DNA from: Denitratisoma oestradiolicum
GTDB taxonomy: Bacteria > Pseudomonadota > Gammaproteobacteria > Burkholderiales > Rhodocyclaceae
Direction: 5' to 3'
Assembly (NCBI RefSeq): GCF_902813185.1
Contig: NZ_LR778301.1
Coordinates: 806,001 to 870,000, forward strand
DNA: 64,000 bases
Part shown: positions 58,102 to 64,000 of the stretch, piece by piece
Numbering within the stretch: the first letter of the stretch is position 1
Layout: the number at the start of each line of letters is the position of its first letter
Made by a program: the position numbers and the translations under genes
Notes under the pieces: model-generated
What the model was told of the DNA's origin: nothing
Database searches by the model: none
What the model saw: only the letters and a program-made list of their open reading frames with translations

Positions 58102-60525
58102 TCATCCCAATCCTTTCGGGACAGTGCCGATGACCTCTTTGGTGGCAAGCAAAGCAATCTCATCGTCCGAGAGCCCCAAATCGTCGCGCAGAATTTCATG
58201 GTTATGTTCGCCCAGGGTCGGAGCCCTAAATCGGTGCTCTCCATTCGGCCCCATGGACTGGAGCCAAGGCCATCGGGGATAGCGCCGCACGCCTGTCAGC
58301 GGATGGTCGAGTTCCTGAAAGAACTTGCGAGAAATTAGGTGAGGTTCACTGGGGATGTTCGGCTGGGTAAGCACGATCGCTGCCGGAATCTCAACCTCGC
58401 GGAGGGCGGTAATGACCGAGCTTGCCGTAATCCGGCTTGTCCACTGGGAAATCAGTGCATCGACTTCATCGTGGTGCGCCAGCCGCCCCTTCAGGGAGTC
58501 GAAGCGACCATCCAGTGCCCAGGTGTTCACAGGGGACATCTTCCGGAATCGATTCCAGTCGTCGTCGTTTCTGATGGAAAGAGCCACCGATTGCCCACAT
58601 GAGCAACGATAGACGCCTTGAGGGGCCATCGTATCGCTACGGTTTCCCATCCTCCCCACAATCTTGCCCGTTACGGAATAGGTGATTACCTGTTCTGCCG
58701 TCAGGCATGCGCCGACTTCCAACTGCGGTACCTCAACCAACTGGCCTTGACCCGTGCGCTCGCGGTGAATCAATGCCGCCTGTAACGCCACCACAGCATG
58801 CATGCCGACGAATACATCTGCATAACCACCCAGATTGACTGGCGGACCATCGGGGTTTCCGGTCACCCAGGACATCGCACTAACTTGTTCCAATGGCATG
58901 CCAAAGCTAGTGAAATCTCGCCATGGTCCTTCAAGACCAAACCCTGGGACGCGAACAGTAATCAGGTTCGGATTGATCTCTTTGAGGCGCTCGGCGGTGA
59001 GTCCGAAGTTGTCCATTACCCGGGCCGTAAAATTCTCGATCACGACGTCGGCCTTTGCCAACAATTTCTCGAAGAGTCGCATTCCCTCAGGAGCATCAAG
59101 ATTGAGTGTGAGATTGCGTTTACTCAGGTTGGTATGCTGGTAAATGCTGCTTCGTTCGTACCAGTCTGGACCTTCTTCCGGGTAGGCGCATTGAAACCGG
59201 AAAGCGTCTGCGCGCTGGATGGATTCCACCTTGATGACGTCTGCGCCGTAGGCGCCCAGATAGCAGCTGATATAGGGCCCGGCCCAAAATATTCCCAGAT
59301 CTATCACGCGCAATCCTTCGAATGGGAATTCGCCATTACCTAGTCCCTTTGATTGGTACGTGGAGTCCCTTGGGCTCCAGGTCGTCGATCCAGTCACCGG
59401 GTTGTCTGCTCCCAATCGGGGAGCCCCTTTGCGCAAGCTTGGGGGTGTGTGTTCGAGTCGATAAGGGAAGCTGGGGCGGATGAAGTCCTCGTCGGGATCG
59501 CGGATGAAGAATGACCTGGCTTTTAGCTGCGGTAGCTCCAGAATGGTTTTTCCATTGGAAATGGGCACACTGGGAATTCGCATCGCCTGGCAGATATCCA
59601 CGACATCCTCAACGGTCCGCTCCATGAGCCAGGGTTCGATATCGCGGAAGAATCCATCAAAGTCCGGTCCGCCATAGGTGATTTCCATCTGCTTGGGAAT
59701 GTACTGAGGCACATCGAGCAGGTGACAGCAATCGATGAAATGCTGGCCGGTCAACGCATTGATGCTGACCAGACCATCCTTGCAACGGACTACCCCAGGG
59801 AATGGGAAATGTCGTTCTGCAGGAATTCCCCAACCCAGGGAGGTCAGTGTCTCTATATGCAGCCAAACTGCGCCTAGGCAGCACACCAAGCTCTCTTGTT
59901 TGGATACATCAAAGTAAACTGCCTTTCCTGCTACGGACGCCATGGAATAGGCTGTGAGGGCAGCAGCGGCCGCATAGATGCCGACGTTGTAGTCCGGAAT
60001 CCGGCCACCGGCCTGTAGCAACGGGAGCTCCGGAACATGGTGATTATTCACCCATTGCGCACTGGCCTGCACCGTCAGGTCGCTAGCGGGTTGACCAGAA
60101 TAGGGGCCTGTTTGGCCAAAGTCTGAAATTCTGATCAAAGCAATCTTTGAGTTGGCCTTCTCGAATTCATCGAATCCCAGGTTGAACCCTTCGAGTACGC
60201 CAGCCCCCAGATTTTCAATGACCAGATCGGCAGCTTCCACCAGGTCGAGAAGTGTTCTTTTCCCTTCTGCGGAGTTGAGATCACATTCGATGCTTCGCTT
60301 GTTGGCGTTCAGGTAGCGAAACAGCGTGCCCTTGCTCGGGTCATCCTCATCATTGGGAAAGGCGCCTGCCTGGCGCAGTGGATCACCGGTCAGCGGAGGT
60401 TCCACCTTGATCACATCCGCGCCCAGATCGGCAAGCAACTTGCTGCAATACGGGCCCGAGATGCCTTGTCCGATCTCTACAACCCGAAGATGCGCCAGGG
60501 CGTTGGGCATTTGTGTGTTCTCCAT
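58102..60525 (-). CDS. Tandem-fused class III (CaiB/BaiF) CoA-transferase
   Basis: An 807-residue protein made of two full Frc-family domains. The first starts LRVVEIGQGISGPYCSKLLADLGADVIKVEPP, the second (about residue 405) LRVIDLGIFWAGPYISCYLGAYGADVIKVES. Each has the following NKRSIECDL or SKRNLTLNL segment. At the catalytic position (QD in formyl-CoA transferase) both halves appear to carry Glu: FDVSKQES and VEVPQLEV. It would activate a carboxylic acid by CoA exchange. Ordinary family members are about 400 residues and work as interlocked dimers. Second gene of the promoter D operon. Confidence 0.9.
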   Translation of the reverse strand: MENTQMPNALAHLRVVEIGQGISGPYCSKLLADLGADVIKVEPPLTGDPLRQAGAFPNDEDDPSKGTLFRYLNANKRSIECDLNSAEGKRTLLDLVEAADLVIENLGAGVLEGFNLGFDEFEKANSKIALIRISDFGQTGPYSGQPASDLTVQASAQWVNNHHVPELPLLQAGGRIPDYNVGIYAAAAALTAYSMASVAGKAVYFDVSKQESLVCCLGAVWLHIETLTSLGWGIPAERHFPFPGVVRCKDGLVSINALTGQHFIDCCHLLDVPQYIPKQMEITYGGPDFDGFFRDIEPWLMERTVEDVVDICQAMRIPSVPISNGKTILELPQLKARSFFIRDPDEDFIRPSFPYRLEHTPPSLRKGAPRLGADNPVTGSTTWSPRDSTYQSKGLGNGEFPFEGLRVIDLGIFWAGPYISCYLGAYGADVIKVESIQRADAFRFQCAYPEEGPDWYERSSIYQHTNLSKRNLTLNLDAPEGMRLFEKLLAKADVVIENFTARVMDNFGLTAERLKEINPNLITVRVPGFGLEGPWRDFTSFGMPLEQVSAMSWVTGNPDGPPVNLGGYADVFVGMHAVVALQAALIHRERTGQGQLVEVPQLEVGACLTAEQVITYSVTGKIVGRMGNRSDTMAPQGVYRCSCGQSVALSIRNDDDWNRFRKMSPVNTWALDGRFDSLKGRLAHHDEVDALISQWTSRITASSVITALREVEIPAAIVLTQPNIPSEPHLISRKFFQELDHPLTGVRRYPRWPWLQSMGPNGEHRFRAPTLGEHNHEILRDDLGLSDDEIALLATKEVIGTVPKGLG

Positions 60526-60612
60526 GTGCGAATATCAACCTGCGGGGCCGCCGGCCAAAGGCGACCCCGCATCGAGGAAAGGATTTGCCGGGATGGGCCG
60601 AAGGCCCAGTGG

Positions 60613-61578
60613 TCAATCGTAGGTGGTGGGGGTCTGCGAGAAGCCGAGTATTTCCCGGGCCTGCTCGGGGGTGGCGATTTCGCGGCCAAGCTCCCGGGCC
60701 AGCCGCACCACCTTCTCCACGAGCTGGGCATTGCTCTGAACCTGTTGTCCCTTGCCCATATACAGGTTGTCTTCCATCCCGGTCCGCACATTCATGCCCA
60801 TCAGGATGCCCATGGTCATGACCGAGGGTTGCCATGGTCCTACGCCCAGCACGGTCAGGCTGCAAGGCTTGGGTGCCGTTTCCACCAGATGGATGATCTG
60901 CTTGGGTGTCGGATAGCTGCCGCTCTGGAAGCCGAAGACGAGTTGGGTCAGATAGGGGGGCTTGAGAAGCCCCTTGTCGATGAGATTGTGCACAAGTGAC
61001 CAGCAGCCCGGATGGAAGACTTCGACTTCGGGACGCACGCCCTTATCCATCATGGCCTTGGCGTAGGTTTCCGTCATTTCATAGCCAAACGGTGCCACGG
61101 CTTCGAAGTTCACATCCTCCATGCGCCCGGCTTCCGGACGCTTCTTCATGATGAAACGGGTTGCCAGGGGGCCGATGTCGAGGCTCGCCGCTTCGGGGTT
61201 GGCGTCCAATGGTGCCAGGGCCTGGCTCAGGTCGGCGCCATAGCCGCCGCCGCAGGTGTTGTTGATGATGATCTTGGGGCACTTTTCCCGGACCTTGCGG
61301 TTCATGTTCCGGTAAACCGCAGAGTCCGTGCTCGTCTGCCAGGGTTGGCTGGGGACTCGGGCATGGAGGTGAACATAGGTGGCCCCGGCGTTGTAGCAGT
61401 CGTAGGCTTGCTGGGCCTGCTCCTCCGCGGTTTCCGGCAGGTTGGGATTGCTCTCCTTGCCATGCACGCCGCCTGTCATGGCAACGGAAATGACCAAAGG
61501 CGGCAGTTTGCTCTGCGCCACCGCGTTTACCCATTGCTTCTCATTGCTCGGGTCCCAAATGTCCTGGCTATATGTCAT
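60613..61578 (-). CDS. Beta-keto acid cleavage enzyme (BKACE, DUF849)
   Basis: A 321-residue TIM-barrel enzyme of the Kce/BKACE family. LVISVAMTGGVHGKESNPNLP, the zinc-ligand pair in YVHLHARVP (His70, His72), IINNTCGGGYGADL, and a Glu near EVEVFHPGCW fit the family zinc site. BKACEs react a beta-keto acid with acetyl-CoA to give acetoacetate and a new acyl-CoA; the side chain is not predictable from sequence alone. The ATG at 61578 has GAGGAG about 9 nt upstream. First gene behind promoter D. Confidence 0.92.
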   Translation of the reverse strand: MTYSQDIWDPSNEKQWVNAVAQSKLPPLVISVAMTGGVHGKESNPNLPETAEEQAQQAYDCYNAGATYVHLHARVPSQPWQTSTDSAVYRNMNRKVREKCPKIIINNTCGGGYGADLSQALAPLDANPEAASLDIGPLATRFIMKKRPEAGRMEDVNFEAVAPFGYEMTETYAKAMMDKGVRPEVEVFHPGCWSLVHNLIDKGLLKPPYLTQLVFGFQSGSYPTPKQIIHLVETAPKPCSLTVLGVGPWQPSVMTMGILMGMNVRTGMEDNLYMGKGQQVQSNAQLVEKVVRLARELGREIATPEQAREILGFSQTPTTYD

Positions 61579-61638
61579 AACTCGTGCTCCTCTAATGGAA
61601 ATCAAAAATGTCCCGGGGACTCGTAACGCCCGTAGGGA

Positions 61639-61685
61639 AAGTATGAAGAGGCGGGGAGGGCGTGACATGATGCAAACGCACTAAG
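61639..61685 (-). promoter_or_regulatory. LuxR-type box and promoter D (BKACE operon)
   Basis: On the minus strand, CTTAGTGCGTTTGCATCATG at 61685-61666, a 20-nt spacer, and CATACTT at 61645-61639; the BKACE start is 61 nt further. It is the right-hand limit of the regulon. Confidence 0.8.
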
Positions 61686-61812
61686 AATCCGGAACCCGCA
61701 CATCCTGGCTTCCAGCACGGTACTGGTCCTCGCCAATCGATCCAATGGGGAAGTCCCTGGAGCACTCCCGGTATGATGCATATCCATTGATTTCAACTGG
61801 CTCGCCCGCCAT

Positions 61813-63069
61813 ATGTCCTCCGCATCATCCATCCCGTCCCGCTGGCAATCAGTCGGTCTGGTTCTGGCCGTAGCGGCCTATGTGCTGTCCTTCTTCCACC
61901 GGGCGGCGCCGGCGGCCATCGCCGCCGATCTTCAGGGGGCCTTTCAGATCAGTGCGGCCCAGTTGGGCAACCTCGCCGCCACCTACTTCTACGTCTACAC
62001 GGTGATGCAACTGCCCACCGGGGTGCTGGTGGATACCCTGGGCTGTCGCCGGGTGCTGGTCTGGGGCGGTGTGACGGCGGGGCTGGGTTCTCTCCTGCTG
62101 GGGCTGGCCCCCAGCTTCGAGTGGGCCCTGGCGGGCCGCACCCTGGTCGGGCTGGGCGTATCGGTGGCCTTCATCGCCATGTTGAAACTGATTGCCACCG
62201 ACTATGACGAGTCCCGTTTTGCCTCCATGGTGGGCCTGGGCATCCTGCTGGCCAACCTGGGCTCCGTGGCGGCTGGAGCCCCCCTGGCCTGGTTGGCCCA
62301 GGCCATCGGTTGGCGCACGGTGTTCCTGGCCGTGGGGGGCCTTTCCCTGGCACTGGCGCTGCTGAGCCGATTCGGCATCCGTGAAGTACCGAGGGTCCGT
62401 GGCGATCGAACCGTCTGGCTGGGGGGGCTGTGGCGAGTGATGAGCAATCGGGCCACCTGGCCAGGCTTCTTCGCCAACCTGGGTCTGGCAGGGGCTTTCT
62501 TTGCGTTTGCAGGACTCTGGGCCGTGCCCTATCTGACCCAGGTGCATGGCATGGGCCGGGGGCTGGCATCGACCCATGTCAGTGTCTATTTCATCGGCTA
62601 CGCCTGCGGCGCCGCGCTTTGGGGGCAGGTCTCCGACCGCCTGGGCAGGCGCCGGCCAGTGATGATCGGGGTTTCCGGCGCCCATGCCCTGCTCTGGTGG
62701 GTCTGGCTGATGGGATCGCTGCCCCTGTGGGGCAGTCTCCTGTTGTGCTGTGCCCTGGGGCTGTGCTCGGCGGGCTTCACCCTGTCCTGGGCCTGCGCCA
62801 AGGAAGTCAATCCGGTGGCCCTCTCGGGCATGGCCACGGGCCTGGTAAATGTGGGATGCTTCCTGGGGGCCAGTATCCTGCAACCCCTGTTCGGCTGGGT
62901 GATGGACCTGGGCTGGCAGGGGGCCATTCTGAACGGCGCCCGGCTTTACAGCGCCGCCGACTACGCCAACGGCATCCGCCTGCTGGCCTTGGCGGCTCTG
63001 ATGGGTTGGTGCGCCACTTTTTTCATCCGCGAGACCCGCTGTCGCAACATTTCCGGAGAACTGAAATGA
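61813..63069 (+). CDS. MFS transporter
   Basis: A 418-residue permease with 12 helices. The MFS loop 2-3 segment is PTGVLVDTLGCRRVLVWGG and its repeat is WGQVSDRLGRRRPVMIG. It resembles the nitrate/organic-acid MFS group only weakly, so the substrate is open. It diverges from the BKACE operon, but no LuxR-type box faces it. A GC-rich repeat begins at its stop codon. Confidence 0.85.
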   Translation: MSSASSIPSRWQSVGLVLAVAAYVLSFFHRAAPAAIAADLQGAFQISAAQLGNLAATYFYVYTVMQLPTGVLVDTLGCRRVLVWGGVTAGLGSLLLGLAPSFEWALAGRTLVGLGVSVAFIAMLKLIATDYDESRFASMVGLGILLANLGSVAAGAPLAWLAQAIGWRTVFLAVGGLSLALALLSRFGIREVPRVRGDRTVWLGGLWRVMSNRATWPGFFANLGLAGAFFAFAGLWAVPYLTQVHGMGRGLASTHVSVYFIGYACGAALWGQVSDRLGRRRPVMIGVSGAHALLWWVWLMGSLPLWGSLLLCCALGLCSAGFTLSWACAKEVNPVALSGMATGLVNVGCFLGASILQPLFGWVMDLGWQGAILNGARLYSAADYANGIRLLALAALMGWCATFFIRETRCRNISGELK

Positions 63070-63226
63070 AACCACCCCCACGCTCGCTTCGCTCGCTGCC
63101 TCCCGAGGGGGTGTCAGTACGCTTGGGGCGGCCCGGCGCGTACTATGAAACCACCCCCACGCTCGCTCCGCCCGCTGCCCCCCGAGGGGGCGCCAGTACG
63201 CTTGGGACGGCCCGGCGCGTACTGGC
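63066..63226 (+). repeat. Tandem GC-rich repeat, two units of 79 and 82 bp
   Basis: Unit 1 (63066-63144) and unit 2 (63145-63226) both begin ATGAAACCACCCCCACGCTC and end in CGGCCCGGCGCGTACT with few differences between. The first unit starts inside the stop region of the MFS gene and the second runs up to the ATGAAA start of cbiX. No transposase is present. This looks like a dispersed betaproteobacterial intergenic repeat. Confidence 0.88.
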
Positions 63227-63592
63227 ATGAAAGGCATCGTCCTGTTTGGTCACGGCGCCCGTAACGCGGAGTGGGTGGAACCCTTCCATCGCATCCGTGC
63301 CGCCATCCTAGCCCGAGTCCCGGAGGTGCCGGTGGAAATGGGTTTTCTGGAATTGATGCGCCCCACCTTCGCCGAGGCGGTGGATGGTCTGGTGGCACGG
63401 GGTGTGACGGAGATCGTGGTGGTGCCGGTGTTCATGGCGGCAGGTAGCCATGTGAAAAAGGATCTGCCCCTGATGGCAGCAGAAATCATGGAACGGCATC
63501 CGCAACTGGAAATCGCTATCGCTGCCGCCGTGGGGGAGTCGCCCCAGGTGATCGACGCCATGGCGACCTACATCCTCGGTGCGGCGGGGTGA
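63227..63592 (+). CDS. cbiX: Sirohydrochlorin chelatase CbiX, short form
   Basis: A 121-residue single-domain chelatase (CbiX-S/SirB type) that inserts Co or Fe into sirohydrochlorin. The two metal-binding histidines are His9 in LFGHGAR and His75 in AAGSHVKKDLP; the MGFLELMRPTFAEAV segment is also typical. The ATG lies right after the tandem repeat and lacks a clear Shine-Dalgarno. Confidence 0.92.
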   Translation: MKGIVLFGHGARNAEWVEPFHRIRAAILARVPEVPVEMGFLELMRPTFAEAVDGLVARGVTEIVVVPVFMAAGSHVKKDLPLMAAEIMERHPQLEIAIAAAVGESPQVIDAMATYILGAAG

Positions 63593-63599
63593 CAGTCCC

Positions 63600-64000
63600 C
63601 TAGAACAACTCGACGCTGTTGCCTTTGGCCGGTCTGGCTTCCGAGGGATTGTCCGAGAAGACTTCGAGGGCATGGAAGACTTCCTGACTGGCCTTGTCCA
63701 TGGCGTCCAGGATCGAGCTTGCCTGACCGATGTCCCGGTTTTTCAGGGCCGCGAAGAGGCGGCTGCCGCATTCATGAAAGCGGGTGTGGGGTGCTTCGAT
63801 GGCGCGGAAAGCCGAAGAGTGGCCCAGTTCGGCAGTATTGGCGTAGTACCACTGGCCCATTCGGCATTCCGTATGGCTGACGCAGTGTTTGTTCCCGTCT
63901 GCGCTCAGCAACTGGCGATAAATGCCGAGACGGAACATCGCGTGGTCCAGCTTGATCAGCAGGATCCAGGCCTTGTGGGCCGAGCCGGTGATTACGTTGC
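63600..64000 (-). CDS. CZB-domain protein, C-terminus only (chemoreceptor or cyclase)
   Basis: The last 133 residues of a protein that begins beyond the window. KLDHAMFRLGIYRQLL followed by HTECRMGQWYY and a further HxxxH-type His is the chemoreceptor zinc-binding (CZB) domain, with zinc ligands His, Cys and His. CZB domains end many methyl-accepting chemotaxis proteins and some diguanylate cyclases. A short acidic tail of about 30 residues follows. The rest of the protein is needed to choose between these. Confidence 0.82.
   Translation of the reverse strand, partial: NVITGSAHKAWILLIKLDHAMFRLGIYRQLLSADGNKHCVSHTECRMGQWYYANTAELGHSSAFRAIEAPHTRFHECGSRLFAALKNRDIGQASSILDAMDKASQEVFHALEVFSDNPSEARPAKGNSVELF

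Overview
The window reads as chromosomal DNA of a GC-rich, Gram-negative betaproteobacterium that can denitrify. A denitrifying Rhodocyclales or Sterolibacteriaceae-like organism is my inference; no 16S rRNA is present to settle it. The support is a tandem NarK1/NarK2 pair, a perfect FNR-type site, betaproteobacterial housekeeping gene order (pcnB-folK-panB-panC-panD, ispD-ispF, maeB, rnr), a PhaB reductase and GC-rich intergenic repeats.

Layout. 1-1.7 kb: nitrate/nitrite transporters (minus). 1.9-6.3 kb: pantothenate, folate and poly(A) polymerase genes (minus), then tRNA-Leu(CAG) and rnr. 8.9-15.9 kb: a two-partner secretion locus preceded by a perfect FNR-type box; its exoprotein carries a very long Lys/Ala/Glu helix and a C-terminal caspase-like protease domain. 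15.9-18.5 kb: the AmmeMemoRadiSam trio (amrB-amrA-amrS). 18.5-26 kb: a DUF4010 membrane protein, ispDF, thpR, and a short KdpD/KdpE-like two-component system in front of the K+ transporter kup. 26-32 kb: folE, maeB, a patatin, a PBP7-type peptidase and an IclR regulator. 32-43.5 kb: an ion-transport island with three CPA-type antiporters, an NhaD/ArsB-like carrier, a K+ channel broken by a frameshift and a CaCA exchanger, plus a MarR regulator, lipoproteins, YbdK and a lone lipoyl domain. 43.5-48.3 kb: otsA-otsB-GH15; OtsA has an N-terminal membrane sensor-like module.

48.6-61.7 kb is the accessory highlight. Four promoters share an almost invariant 20-bp imperfect dyad (CTTAGTGCRTTTGCATCATG), in each case exactly 20 nt before a CATACTT -10 element. 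That centres the dyad at about -42.5, the classical LuxR-type activator position. They drive a TonB-dependent receptor, a KAS III-like/CMD/ScoA/ScoB operon, a PLD-like protein, and a BKACE/tandem CoA-transferase/PhaB operon. A solitary LuxR-type regulator sits in the middle. The enzymes converge on acetoacetate: BKACE would make it, ScoAB would activate it and PhaB would reduce the CoA ester. I infer an uptake and catabolic regulon for an unknown acid or lipid-like substrate.

61.8-64 kb: an MFS transporter, a tandem 79-bp repeat, cbiX and the end of a CZB-domain protein that runs off the window.
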